Origin: Veillonella sp. 3891
GTDB lineage: Bacteria; Bacillota; Negativicutes; Veillonellales; Veillonellaceae
Assembly: GCF_003992315.1 (NCBI RefSeq)
Contig: NZ_RQVE01000012.1
Location: 1 to 55,336 of the forward strand
Direction of reading: 5' to 3'
DNA: 55,336 nucleotides
Below are positions 1 through 8,959 of the stretch, in pieces. Positions within the stretch are counted from its first letter, which is position 1, and each line of letters opens with the position of its first letter. Under the pieces are notes generated by a model. The model was not told the DNA's origin and searched no databases. It saw only the letters and a program-made list of their open reading frames with translations. The position numbers and the translations under genes are program-made.

Positions 1-1098
1 GAAGTATCTAGTTTAGTAAAACAACTAAATATCATTCCAGAAAAAATACTCAAGAATAGGCTTGATACTATTAATTTAGTTAACATTTTGAATAATATAA
101 TTAAGAAAAAAGAAATTTATTTGAGAGATTTTATTTCTAAGGACTGCAAAAACATGTATTTTCATTTGGATACAATTTGTAATAAGAAAAAATTAAATAT
201 CTATATTGAGTATGCGGATAATACATGGATTAAAGAACGAAATATACAATCAAAATTTGCTGGTATTAATGATTTCAGAGTGGCAGCTCTTTATTGGGAC
301 TGGTCTGATGAGTTTAATAGTATGCATACAATTTTAGGAAAAAAATATACATCCTTAGATTGTATATTTAATATTTCTACCGGCGAACTCTCTTATGTAT
401 ATGACAATATCACAGAAGATAATTTTACTGATGAACTAGCTTTGGTAAATGCTTGGGAAGAGAGATATTTCTCCCCAGATGGGGAACCACTGCACACGCA
501 TGCAGTAGCCCCCCATGAGGGATGTATCACAGGGACTATGCACATAGATATGTCTCAGTTTATTGAAGAGGAGGTAGAGGAAATGGTTGATGTAGATCCA
601 GCTATAGAATTTACAGGAGAAGATATCCACGATTTAATTCCACAATATCTTCAAAATAGTTATGATATTTTGTATTCTATCTTGCCAGGTACATTTCATC
701 GAGTATACCTATATGTAGAGAATGATGGAACGGTATGTCGTCAACTAGGGTATATCATTGTCGATGGTGAATACCTCACTTTTGAGGAAATGATAGACCG
801 TAAGGTAGTTTCTAAGGCTACTTATGATGCTACGATGGGACAAATGGCATTGTGGTCGAATTATATGCGAAATGCATTTATTGCATGTCACCTTGAACCG
901 TGGACGGTGTTCTCCTATATGTTAGATGAAGAAATGCATATTTCCAATAACTTTGGTTACGATGTATTAGCATTACAAGCCTATGACAATGAACTCTTTG
1001 ACCTTTGGTCTTACGAAAAATTAGGAATTAAGAGTCCTAACTTGTCTGAAGAGAAGATAGCGAATATTGTACCAGAAAATGAATATGCAAAATTTTAA
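1..1098 (+). CDS. 5'-truncated protein with C-terminal YezG/DUF600-like immunity domain
   Basis: The reading frame is open from base 1, so the start lies outside the window and 365 residues are visible. The TTG at 88 is not needed as a start and has no ribosome binding site. From about visible residue 205 the protein resembles the YezG/DUF600 family: a LIPQYLQ...YSILPG..HRVYLYVE stretch is followed near the end by the typical EPWT...LDEE...NNFGYD segment. YezG-family proteins are antitoxins or immunity proteins of polymorphic toxins. The N-terminal half is acidic and unrecognised and may be a second immunity-like module. The gene is AT-rich and lies beside two more unknown genes, as in accessory toxin-immunity loci. 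The family call comes from motif recall only. Confidence 0.6.
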   Translation, partial: EVSSLVKQLNIIPEKILKNRLDTINLVNILNNIIKKKEIYLRDFISKDCKNMYFHLDTICNKKKLNIYIEYADNTWIKERNIQSKFAGINDFRVAALYWDWSDEFNSMHTILGKKYTSLDCIFNISTGELSYVYDNITEDNFTDELALVNAWEERYFSPDGEPLHTHAVAPHEGCITGTMHIDMSQFIEEEVEEMVDVDPAIEFTGEDIHDLIPQYLQNSYDILYSILPGTFHRVYLYVENDGTVCRQLGYIIVDGEYLTFEEMIDRKVVSKATYDATMGQMALWSNYMRNAFIACHLEPWTVFSYMLDEEMHISNNFGYDVLALQAYDNELFDLWSYEKLGIKSPNLSEEKIANIVPENEYAKF

Positions 1099-1172
1099 AG
1101 ATTACCCCATTTTTTGAAATATTTCTTTTATGATTCTATTGGTATTGAGGTATATACATCCTGTGTAAGTTG

Positions 1173-1201
1173 TTGTAAGTTTAAACTTTTAAAAGTATAT
1201 A
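1173..1201 (+). promoter_or_regulatory. Candidate sigma-A promoter for the 1227 gene
   Basis: TTGTAA (1173-1178) is followed after 17 bases by TATATA (1196-1201), 25 bases before the start codon. The spacer contains overlapping palindromes (GTTTAAAC and ACTTTTAAAAGT). The whole site lies inside an 8-base inverted repeat, CTATTGGT near 1136 and ACCAATAG near 1206. Confidence 0.45.
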
Positions 1202-1226
1202 TAAGACCAATAGTAAAGGTAATATA

Positions 1227-2357
1227 ATGAAAGTTTTACTGACCCCATGTGTTAGAGATAGAAATGAAATTATGAGCAAAACAGAAAATCAACAGTTATT
1301 TGATTTTTTATATGTAGACTGTAGACTTAAAGATTATATAGTAAGTAGCATTGGTCCAGAATTGCTTATGCAATATAAGGGGGTAAAATCAACTCTTAAT
1401 GATTGTGATACATTAATGACTACTATGAAGGTTAAAGTTTATCCAAAGTCCCCATATTATGAAATATATTATGAATATGAAATGATCCTACGTAATCGTG
1501 AAAAGAGTGGCATATTATTTGATAGCCTTAGTTTATATGCAATAACCACAAATGATGTTTTTAATGATTATTCAAATGAAAGACAATATATTGTAGAATT
1601 ATTGGAATTATATGGCTATATTTACATGTCTACTGTTGACATATATAAAAGGATTCCTTTGGTACCTATTAATGCATCAAAATCAGCTAAGGAGTTTTTA
1701 GGAGGTCAACACTATTTGGGACATATATTGTGTTATGGTGAGGAATATAGTGATGCTAATGGTAACATTGCAATGGATATTGATCAATCTCTAAGCAATA
1801 TTGCAGAAGAAATCATACATTTAGCAAATCACAGTAAATTCATAAACGGGAATTATGTTGTGGATGAAAGAATTCCTAAATATATACATTTTCAAACATT
1901 TGAAGAAGTAGGGGATTTATGTAAAGAATATGGTGGATGTCAGCTACCAGATAAAGCGCAAAGTCATGTATGGCATATAGGTACTTGTTGCACTAATGAG
2001 GGAGATATTCAGGTTGTATCATCAACATATCTATATATATCCTTGTATATAAAAACATTTTATATACAAGTACGCCAAACAGTAACGGTACAGGATAATG
2101 AGTTTAATACATTTAGTATCAAAAGAAATACATTTTCTGAAGATGCAGAGGTGTTATTAGATTTTACTGCAAAGATGTATTATGAAACTATAGAGATATT
2201 GGAAAGCCAAGGATATGAAAGACAACAAGAAATAAATTATAAGGTGTGTATAGATGTAGTTGGAGATGAAATGAAAAAAGAGATAGAGATAGGGGAATTG
2301 CTATTTGGACTTCAACCTAACGAATATAGTTATATCGATGCGATAATGACTAATTAG
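1227..2357 (+). CDS. Hypothetical protein, accessory region (376 aa)
   Basis: I do not recognise a family. The predicted protein is soluble, with no signal peptide or membrane segment, and is rich in Tyr, Ile and acidic residues. The ATG at 1227 has AAAGGT about 9 bases upstream. A second in-frame ATG at 1272 lacks a good ribosome binding site. Base composition is AT-rich like both neighbours and unlike mnmA downstream. It may be an immunity or toxin-associated protein by position only, next to a YezG-like protein and a membrane-anchored protein; nothing in its own sequence shows this. Confidence 0.7.
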   Translation: MKVLLTPCVRDRNEIMSKTENQQLFDFLYVDCRLKDYIVSSIGPELLMQYKGVKSTLNDCDTLMTTMKVKVYPKSPYYEIYYEYEMILRNREKSGILFDSLSLYAITTNDVFNDYSNERQYIVELLELYGYIYMSTVDIYKRIPLVPINASKSAKEFLGGQHYLGHILCYGEEYSDANGNIAMDIDQSLSNIAEEIIHLANHSKFINGNYVVDERIPKYIHFQTFEEVGDLCKEYGGCQLPDKAQSHVWHIGTCCTNEGDIQVVSSTYLYISLYIKTFYIQVRQTVTVQDNEFNTFSIKRNTFSEDAEVLLDFTAKMYYETIEILESQGYERQQEINYKVCIDVVGDEMKKEIEIGELLFGLQPNEYSYIDAIMTN

Positions 2358-2379
2358 CTTAAGAAGGGGGAAACGCAAG

Positions 2380-3384
2380 TTGGCTATAAACACTAAATTA
2401 AATGGAATATTGAAAGCACGTAATCTAAGAATCCTAGCTATTTTATTCTTATTATTATCAATGATAGGAATAATATTCTTTAATACCTATTACTGGACAC
2501 AGTTAAAATTTAATGTATTCGGACCCAGTACATATATTGTTTATAATACATATGACAAGCAGATTGAACGTATGCATAAGGATGGGGCATCAGAAGTACT
2601 TTGGAAAAATCCGACGATGATAGATGTTTCTAATTCGGTCGAGATTGATGGAAAATTATTATTTATCGTCAATTATGTAGATGCAGCGCAGCTAGTCGTA
2701 TTTGATTTGGATAGCAATACGATTATCCGTAAGATACCTCTTGTGGGTGTCAAGGGTGTTAGTACAGAGCAACTATATTTAATGGGAAATAACTTACAAA
2801 TTAATTATAGATGTATTTATATGAAGGATTATGAGTTTGGGAAAGGTCAATATGATCTACAATATCATATTCCCCTAGACAATATAATGTATGAAACAAT
2901 AGATGATATAAAACCAATAGATTATGATGGTATTGAAAAACATCCACCTAGAACAGAATTTAAAGGGGCCCCTCAAGTGCCTTTTAGTGATACTGTATAT
3001 AAAGAAACAAATTCCCAAGGAAAAAAAGAAGTGTTATTTCAGAATGACGATTTAACTATAGAATATGAGGAGTATGGCACTAGAGTATATTCAGATGATG
3101 TGGTAGGCACTTTGAAAAAAGGTGAATATGTATTAAATAGTTGGCAGATACAAAAACATGAGCGAGACTTTTGGGGATTTAATACAGTGTATCGATTTCA
3201 AGGAGTGTATAGTAATCAATTTGTACTGTTCAAAGTATATGATGAATATTTTGACTTAAAACATACTAATGTATATAAACAATCAGATTCAATGATCTAT
3301 GCTAACAATAATTTGTTCTTTAAAAAGATATATTTACCGCGAGCAATATTTGAACCATATGAAATACTTTTTATTGGTAACTAG
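2380..3384 (+). CDS. Membrane-anchored hypothetical protein, accessory region (334 aa)
   Basis: The start is a TTG at 2380 with a strong ribosome binding site, AAGAAGGGGG (2361-2370), 9 bases upstream. Residues about 17-38 form one hydrophobic helix (ILAILFLLLSMIGIIFF), which suggests an N-terminal anchor with the remainder outside the cytoplasm. The rest is rich in Tyr and Asp, with repeated short strand-like segments suggestive of a beta-rich fold. No family is recognised. It begins 22 bases after the stop of the 1227 gene and is probably co-transcribed with it. Confidence 0.7.
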   Translation: MAINTKLNGILKARNLRILAILFLLLSMIGIIFFNTYYWTQLKFNVFGPSTYIVYNTYDKQIERMHKDGASEVLWKNPTMIDVSNSVEIDGKLLFIVNYVDAAQLVVFDLDSNTIIRKIPLVGVKGVSTEQLYLMGNNLQINYRCIYMKDYEFGKGQYDLQYHIPLDNIMYETIDDIKPIDYDGIEKHPPRTEFKGAPQVPFSDTVYKETNSQGKKEVLFQNDDLTIEYEEYGTRVYSDDVVGTLKKGEYVLNSWQIQKHERDFWGFNTVYRFQGVYSNQFVLFKVYDEYFDLKHTNVYKQSDSMIYANNNLFFKKIYLPRAIFEPYEILFIGN

Positions 3385-3432
3385 TAGCGGAAATAACCAT
3401 AGAGAAAATAGGCTGTTCCATGCCCCAGATTC

Positions 3433-3462
3433 TTGTAAAATACCTAGAAAGTACGGTATAAT
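3433..3462 (+). promoter_or_regulatory. Candidate sigma-A promoter of mnmA-lepA-hemW
   Basis: TTGTAA (3433-3438) is followed after 18 bases by a perfect TATAAT (3457-3462). Transcription would start near 3469 and give a leader of about 87 bases that includes the hairpin at 3499-3533. Confidence 0.6.
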
Positions 3463-3498
3463 GTAGTGATATGTATAAGTATAATTTTTTGTTCAATT

Positions 3499-3533
3499 AT
3501 ACATCTTCAGACTTTCAATCTGTTTTGATGTAT
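3499..3533 (+). promoter_or_regulatory. Leader hairpin upstream of mnmA
   Basis: ATACATC (3499-3505) pairs with GATGTAT (3527-3533), and inside it CAGA (3508-3511) pairs with TCTG (3519-3522). The stem ends 12 bases before the AGGAG ribosome binding site of mnmA. There is no T-run after it, so it is not a normal terminator. Its function is unknown. Confidence 0.4.
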
Positions 3534-3555
3534 CAATTTGATGGTAGGAGATAAT

Positions 3556-4617
3556 ATGGACAAAGTATATGCAGTTGCTATGAGCGGTGGCGTGGATAGT
3601 TCTTTAACCGCTTCAATGTTATTAGATCAAGGGTATAAAGTATTTGGTATTACCTTGCGTTTATGGGTCAGCGACACGGAGGAAGACGAAATTCCGCAAG
3701 CTGTGGTGGATGCGAAGAAGATGTGCGATTTTCTTGGTATTGAACATCATGTGGTAGATGCGAAAGATATTTTCAAAGATAATGTAGTGGATTACTTTAT
3801 CACGGAATATTCCAATGGACGTACACCGAATCCATGCGTGTTCTGTAATCGCAATATTAAATTCGATTTGCTGTTACAACGGGCCTTATCCTTAGGGGCT
3901 ACCCACATGGTGACAGGTCACTATGCACAGGTCATGTACAATGAGGCTGCACAGCGTTATGAATTGCATAAAGGTGATGATCCAACGAAGGATCAAAGCT
4001 ATGTGCTATACACGTTAACCCAAGATATCTTGAAACATTTAGTGTTCCCTTTGGGTAATCAACCAAAAACGAAAACTCGTGAGATGGCACATGAAAAAGA
4101 ATTACCTGTATGGGATAAACCAGATAGTTTAGATATCTGTTTCTTGCCAAATCACAATTACCAAGGATTCATTGAAAAAACATCGAAAACGAAACCTAAA
4201 TCAGGGCGCATTGTCCATGAAAATGGTGAAGTGTTAGGCACGCATAATGGCTTATACAATTATACAATCGGACAACGTAAGGGCTTGGGCATTGCCTATG
4301 CATACCCTCTCTATGTTGTGAAATTAGATGGCGAAACGAATGAGGTTATCGTAGGTCCTAATGAAAGTTTATTCTCTCGCACGATGTTGTGTAAAAACTA
4401 TAACTTCTTAGACGGAGTTGTACCCACAACATTGCAAGCGGAAGGTAAGATTCGGTATGCCGCTAAACCATCACCATGTACTGTTACTTTCACAGAGGAC
4501 GGTACGATGAAAGTTACATTTACAGAACCACAACGCGCCATTACACCGGGGCAATCCGTCGTATTCTATGAGGGAAGTCGAGTTCTCGGTGGTGGTGTAA
4601 TAGATATTGTTTGTTAG
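3556..4617 (+). CDS. mnmA: tRNA-specific 2-thiouridylase MnmA
   Basis: MnmA uses ATP and a persulfide sulfur relay to convert wobble uridine 34 of Lys, Glu and Gln tRNAs to 2-thiouridine. The PP-loop SGGVDSS (residues 10-16), a TGHYA motif and the two catalytic cysteines, C94 in NPCVFC and C195 in DSLDICF, are all present. Length is 353 residues, normal for the family. I chose the ATG at 3556 because AGGAG (3546-3550) lies 5 bases upstream; the frame also opens at TTG 3538 and ATG 3541 without ribosome binding sites. It overlaps nothing and is followed closely by lepA. A putative MnmM for the same tRNA base is encoded at 27325-27900. Confidence 0.96.
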   Translation: MDKVYAVAMSGGVDSSLTASMLLDQGYKVFGITLRLWVSDTEEDEIPQAVVDAKKMCDFLGIEHHVVDAKDIFKDNVVDYFITEYSNGRTPNPCVFCNRNIKFDLLLQRALSLGATHMVTGHYAQVMYNEAAQRYELHKGDDPTKDQSYVLYTLTQDILKHLVFPLGNQPKTKTREMAHEKELPVWDKPDSLDICFLPNHNYQGFIEKTSKTKPKSGRIVHENGEVLGTHNGLYNYTIGQRKGLGIAYAYPLYVVKLDGETNEVIVGPNESLFSRTMLCKNYNFLDGVVPTTLQAEGKIRYAAKPSPCTVTFTEDGTMKVTFTEPQRAITPGQSVVFYEGSRVLGGGVIDIVC

Positions 4618-4628
4618 AAAGGGAAGTC

Positions 4629-6428
4629 ATGAGTACATCACATATTCGTAATTTTTGTATCATTGCTCATATTGACCATGGTAAGTCTACCTTAGCGGAT
4701 CGTCTCATCGAAGAAACTGGTTCTTTGACAAAACGGGAAATGCAAGCCCAAGTATTGGACTCTATGGACCTAGAACGGGAACGGGGCATTACGATTAAAG
4801 CTCAATCTGTTCGTTTATTGCACACTGCAAAAGATGGACAAGAATATACATTAAATTTAATCGACACACCGGGTCATGTTGACTTCAGTTATGAAGTATC
4901 CCGTTCCTTGGCAGCTTGTGAAGGAGCCTTGTTGGTGGTTGATGCTGCACAAGGTGTAGAGGCGCAAACTTTGGCCAATGTCTATTTGGCATTGGAACAT
5001 GATTTGGAAATCATTCCTGTCATTAATAAAATTGATTTGCCAAGTGCAGATCCTGAGCGTGTGAAACGTGAAATCGAAGACGTTATCGGCTTAGATGCAT
5101 CTGATGCTATTTTGGCAAGTGCTAAGTCTGGCATTGGTATTCAGGATATCTTAGAAGCTATTGTAGAGAAAATTCCTGCACCACCAGATCATTCTGATAA
5201 ACCAGCACGTGCCTTAATTTTTGACTCTCGTTTTGACTCTTATAAAGGTGCCATTGCATACGTACGTGTGCAAGAAGGGTCTTTGAAAGTAAAAGATACC
5301 ATTCGTATGATGCACAGTTCTAAGGATTTTGAGGTTACTGAATTAGGTGTATTTACACCGCATTTATTACCAGTGCAAGAGCTACCATGTGGCTCTGTAG
5401 GCTGTGTAGCGGCAAGTATTAAAAATGTTCGAGACTGTCGTGTAGGGGATACCATCACGAAAGCAGATAATCCAGCTGAAGAACCATTACCAGGATACCG
5501 CAAAGCCGTATCTATGGTGTATTGTGGTCTTTACCCAACAGATTCCAAAGATTACGAAAACTTGCGGGATGCCTTAGAAAAATTAAACCTAAATGATGCT
5601 GCTTTAGAATACGAAGCAGAAACATCCTTGGCACTAGGATTTGGATTCCGTTGCGGTTTCCTTGGATTGTTACACATGGATGTCATCCAAGAACGATTGG
5701 AACGGGAGTATAACCTATCCTTGATTACGACGGCTCCAAGCGTAAACTATAAGGTATACAAAACAAATGGAGAAGTTATCGAGGTGGATAACCCTGCTAA
5801 ATTACCGCCACCAACTGAAATTGACTATATAGAAGAGCCATATGTAAAGGCTACAACTATCGTACCAAAAGACTATGTAGGGGCCATTATGGAACTTTCA
5901 CAGGACAAACGTGGGGAATACATCAGCATGGAATACATTGATGAAAGCCGTGTATCCATCGTGTATCATTTGCCACTAGGGGAAATCATTTACGATTATT
6001 TCGATAAATTGAAATCTGCTACGAAAGGCTACGCATCCTTGGACTATGAATTGATTGGCTACCAACAATCTCCAATGGTGAAAATGGATATCTTATTAAA
6101 TGGAGATCCTGTCGATGCCTTGAGTATTATCGTTCACAAAGATCGCGCTCAATTACGTGGCCGTGCTCTCGCTGAGAAATTGAAAGAATTGATTCCACGT
6201 CAAAACTTTGAAATTCCAATCCAAGCGGCAGTAGGCACAAAAATTGTAGCTCGTGAAACGGTAAAAGCCTGGCGCAAAGACGTATTGGCAAAATGTTACG
6301 GTGGCGATATTTCCCGTAAACGCAAATTGCTAGAAAAACAAAAAGAAGGTAAAAAACGCATGAAAGCCGTAGGGTCTGTAGAGATTCCGCAAGAGGCGTT
6401 CATGGCGATTTTGAAAGTAGAAAACTAA
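4629..6428 (+). CDS. lepA: Elongation factor 4 (LepA) GTPase
   Basis: LepA is a ribosome-associated translational GTPase thought to back-translocate or remodel stalled ribosomes. The G domain begins AHIDHGKST (residues 13-21) and continues with DTPGHVDF and NKIDL. The C-terminal part carries the lysine/arginine-rich [20 protein letters not shown] tail typical of LepA. The ATG at 4629 follows AAAGGGA, giving 599 residues, the usual length; an upstream in-frame TTG at 4611 overlaps the end of mnmA and is not needed. The stop codon overlaps the hemW start by one base. The lepA-hemW pairing is common in Firmicutes. Confidence 0.97.
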   Translation: MSTSHIRNFCIIAHIDHGKSTLADRLIEETGSLTKREMQAQVLDSMDLERERGITIKAQSVRLLHTAKDGQEYTLNLIDTPGHVDFSYEVSRSLAACEGALLVVDAAQGVEAQTLANVYLALEHDLEIIPVINKIDLPSADPERVKREIEDVIGLDASDAILASAKSGIGIQDILEAIVEKIPAPPDHSDKPARALIFDSRFDSYKGAIAYVRVQEGSLKVKDTIRMMHSSKDFEVTELGVFTPHLLPVQELPCGSVGCVAASIKNVRDCRVGDTITKADNPAEEPLPGYRKAVSMVYCGLYPTDSKDYENLRDALEKLNLNDAALEYEAETSLALGFGFRCGFLGLLHMDVIQERLEREYNLSLITTAPSVNYKVYKTNGEVIEVDNPAKLPPPTEIDYIEEPYVKATTIVPKDYVGAIMELSQDKRGEYISMEYIDESRVSIVYHLPLGEIIYDYFDKLKSATKGYASLDYELIGYQQSPMVKMDILLNGDPVDALSIIVHKDRAQLRGRALAEKLKELIPRQNFEIPIQAAVGTKIVARETVKAWRKDVLAKCYGGDISRKRKLLEKQKEGKKRMKAVGSVEIPQEAFMAILKVEN

Positions 6429-7588
6429 TGAATACAACTCGTATTCCAGTAGGTCATAGGGGAATGTATATCCACATTCCCTTTTGCCGTCAAAAGTGTA
6501 CCTACTGTGATTTCCCTTCGTACCAAGGATTAGAAGACTACTTTGATGTGTACTCCTATGCGTTGCGCCAAGAGATTGAATCTAATCAGGCCTTCTTGGG
6601 GACAGCGCCCTTCGATACGATTTACTTCGGCGGTGGAACACCGACTGTGTTGTCTATTAAGGAATTGAATCGTATATTAGAGACAGTGTACAAAACATAT
6701 ACGATTAGTAGCGATGTGGAAATTACCATAGAGGCTAACCCCGGTGAAGTAGATAGACAATACTTGCGACACTTATATGAGCTTGGTATCAACCGTATTA
6801 GTTTCGGTGTGCAAACATTTTGCGATGATCATTTGCGTGTATTGCACCGAACTCATACGGCAAAGATGGCACAGCAAGCTGTATTAGATGCCTATGACGT
6901 AGGATTCCGCAATATTAGCATTGATCAGATCTATGGATTACCGCAGCAAACATTGGAAGACATTTCTTATAATCTAGATATTATTCAGTCTTTGCCCATA
7001 AATCACATCTCTATCTATGGCCTGCAAGTGGAACCTAGTACTTTATTGCATCGCCAAGTCATGGACCATTCGGTTACATTACCGTCTGAAGATATATGCG
7101 AACAGATGTACGACTACCTTGTGGAAGGGTTAGAAAAACAGATGTTCGATAGATATGAAATTGCTAGTTTTGGTAAAGATGGGGCTTTCAGTCGTCATAA
7201 TATCAAATATTGGCATGGCGCTGATTACATCGGCTTTGGTGCAGGTGCCCATTCCTTTGTGGGGAATCGGCGCTTTCAGAATACCCCTTACGTGGTGCCT
7301 TACATCCATAAGATTGAAATGGGTGAAAGTCCTTGCATAGAGGAAGAAATTATCATGAGTCCACGTGACTATGAAGATTTTAGCTTTCTTGCGTTGCGCA
7401 CGAAGTGGGGCTTAGTACCTAGTTTGTTTGAAAGTCGATTTAATTTGGACTTTCACAATATATATGGATCTGTCATTGCAGATCTAATGCGTAAACAATT
7501 GCTTGTTTATGAAGATGATGCATATCGTCTCACTAAGGAAGGGGCCAAGCACGGCAATTATGTGTTTAGTCAGTTCCTTACGTCCTAA
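6428..7588 (+). CDS. hemW: Radical SAM heme chaperone HemW (coproporphyrinogen oxidase-like)
   Basis: The radical SAM cluster motif is C20-R-Q-K-C24-T-Y-C27, preceded by YIHIPF, and is followed by FGGGTPT, the HemN/HemW signature. HemW binds heme and delivers it to target proteins. True HemN enzymes carry an extra N-terminal segment and are longer, so this 386-residue protein is best called HemW. It starts at the ATG overlapping the lepA stop by one base, which implies translational coupling. In many Firmicutes hrcA follows directly; here 1.8 kb of other material intervenes. Confidence 0.93.
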   Translation: MNTTRIPVGHRGMYIHIPFCRQKCTYCDFPSYQGLEDYFDVYSYALRQEIESNQAFLGTAPFDTIYFGGGTPTVLSIKELNRILETVYKTYTISSDVEITIEANPGEVDRQYLRHLYELGINRISFGVQTFCDDHLRVLHRTHTAKMAQQAVLDAYDVGFRNISIDQIYGLPQQTLEDISYNLDIIQSLPINHISIYGLQVEPSTLLHRQVMDHSVTLPSEDICEQMYDYLVEGLEKQMFDRYEIASFGKDGAFSRHNIKYWHGADYIGFGAGAHSFVGNRRFQNTPYVVPYIHKIEMGESPCIEEEIIMSPRDYEDFSFLALRTKWGLVPSLFESRFNLDFHNIYGSVIADLMRKQLLVYEDDAYRLTKEGAKHGNYVFSQFLTS

Positions 7589-7628
7589 GTAGGAATGTAC
7601 GCCCATACAGTTAATTTAGGAGAGTTTT

Positions 7629-8219
7629 ATGAAAACAGCAGTTATTTTACATGCCTTATTCAGTGAGTTCACATACGAACAACTGGAGGCAATTTTTAGC
7701 CTAGCGAAAGAACATAATGGAAAGTTCCGTATCGTTCCAACAGGCATCCAAATTTATGATATTACAAAGGAACAAAAAGCATCTATCCTTGAGGACTTAC
7801 CAGAAGGTGTGGTGCAAGTACAACATAAATCGGTGAACTCTATCGTGGCATGCCGAGGTACAGATGGATGTAGCCATGCCCTTATGGAAACTATTCCGAT
7901 GGCGACCATGGTAGACCAAAAACACTATGGCAAAGATATGCCGAATAAAATTCGCATCGGCATCAGTGGTTGCCCACGATGCTGCGCAGAATCTATGATT
8001 AAAGATATCGGCCTAGTGGGAAAACCCAATGGCTTTACCTTAGTAGCAGGTGGCACAAGCGGTGCCTTGCCTAGAAAAGCAATTACCTTGCTAGAAGGAT
8101 TATCTCCGGAAGAAGCAGAACAAAAAATCTCGGAGCTCTTAGAATGGTATAGCACCAATGCGAAACCAAAAGAAAAGTTCGAGCATGTGTTACAGCGGTT
8201 GGGGAATCCATTCCAGTAA
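7629..8219 (+). CDS. Small nitrite/sulfite reductase-like 4Fe-4S protein
   Basis: The 196-residue protein keeps the siroheme/4Fe-4S cysteine pattern of sulfite and nitrite reductases: C75-x5-C81 and C115-x3-C119 (CRGTDGC and CPRCC). It has a single ferredoxin-like half domain before the motif, so it is much shorter than assimilatory enzymes. Such small proteins resemble the dissimilatory-type small sulfite reductases of anaerobes; substrate and electron donor cannot be read from the sequence. The ATG at 7629 has AGGAGA just upstream. No siroheme synthesis or reductase partner gene is adjacent. Confidence 0.8.
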   Translation: MKTAVILHALFSEFTYEQLEAIFSLAKEHNGKFRIVPTGIQIYDITKEQKASILEDLPEGVVQVQHKSVNSIVACRGTDGCSHALMETIPMATMVDQKHYGKDMPNKIRIGISGCPRCCAESMIKDIGLVGKPNGFTLVAGGTSGALPRKAITLLEGLSPEEAEQKISELLEWYSTNAKPKEKFEHVLQRLGNPFQ

Positions 8220-8239
8220 AACGTCACTTGTGATGCTAT

Positions 8240-8385
8240 GTATCCTGTGGCTAATTAAACTGAATATAACAAAAGGAAGAGCACGGTATACTCCTCACAA
8301 ACGGTATTTCATAATGTTTGTTCGGAGCACACCGTGCTCTTCTAGTACTTGTGTTATTTAGTTAGTAAAATTTGCCACAGGCTAC
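8240..8385 (-). repeat. Palindromic element A, inverted copy of element B
   Basis: Outer arms GTATCCTGTGGC (8240-8251) and GCCACAGGCTAC (8374-8385) pair at 11 of 12 positions. Inside, 8276-8342 forms a long hairpin with a 12-bp perfect base (GAAGAGCACGGT / ACCGTGCTCTTC), then ACTCC/GGAG and CACAAAC/GTTTG-type pairing. The reverse complement is homologous to element B at 9152-9302. Read as - strand RNA, stem positions that are A-C mismatches on the + strand become G-U pairs, so I assign it to the - strand. No T-run follows either arm. Confidence 0.6.
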
Positions 8386-8419
8386 TACGCTTAACTGCGT
8401 TCCTAATGGGAATAGATTA

Positions 8420-8779
8420 CTACTTAATGGTTTTATAATACACTCCAGCTTTAGGATTCGTAATACGTAGTTTTAATGGTTCTTCATCTTGTATGATGTA
8501 TAACGTATCTTCTTCTAATCCAGTCCATTCTAATGATATGGAAGTTTCACCTGTAGTGATACCAAGTTCTTCCAAGGGTGGAATATACAGCAGTCGTAGT
8601 CCTCTAGGTAGGAGTGTACTGCTTTTTTTTATAAACTGTAATTGCTCCATGTGATTGGTGTAGTCCAATATCTGTGCTAATTCGTTATGATGTTCTTCGT
8701 TTATTAAATCATAAACCTGTGCATGCTCAATATGTATAAAATTTTCAATGTCATCACGTTGTAATACAATAAATTTCAT
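8420..8779 (-). CDS. Hypothetical protein between the two palindromic elements (119 aa)
   Basis: I recognise no family. The protein is soluble and acidic, starting MKFIVLQRDDIENFIHIEH and ending in a short strand-rich segment. The ATG at 8779 is preceded on its strand by GGAAAGGT. It is the only - strand gene in the left arm and is bracketed by elements A and B. It has its own promoter with a leader of about 100 bases. Translation with clean start, ribosome binding site and promoter argues for a real gene. Confidence 0.6.
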   Translation of the reverse strand: MKFIVLQRDDIENFIHIEHAQVYDLINEEHHNELAQILDYTNHMEQLQFIKKSSTLLPRGLRLLYIPPLEELGITTGETSISLEWTGLEEDTLYIIQDEEPLKLRITNPKAGVYYKTIK

Positions 8780-8888
8780 ATACTACCTTTCCTTTACAGA
8801 AATCATTAATTAAAACAAGATTAAGCTAAGTCCTAGCATCTTACAAAACCTAATATCTTAATAGATGCCAATATATAATCGTAATATC

Positions 8889-8917
8889 ATTATACTATCA
8901 ATTCTATGACGATACAA
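8889..8917 (-). promoter_or_regulatory. Candidate promoter for the 8420-8779 gene
   Basis: On the - strand TTGTAT (8917-8912) is followed after 17 bases by a perfect TATAAT (8894-8889). The start site would be near 8882, leaving about 100 bases of untranslated leader. Confidence 0.55.
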
Positions 8918-8959
8918 TTTTAAAAGGGGGAATACATCGATTTAATCTCACACCGAGTA

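Noticed and set aside
8276-8342. Element A as an ordinary terminator of the sulfite-reductase-like gene
   Set aside because: There is no T-run after the stem on either strand, the stem has an internal loop, and a homologous copy lies upstream of the hrcA promoter where no + strand gene ends.
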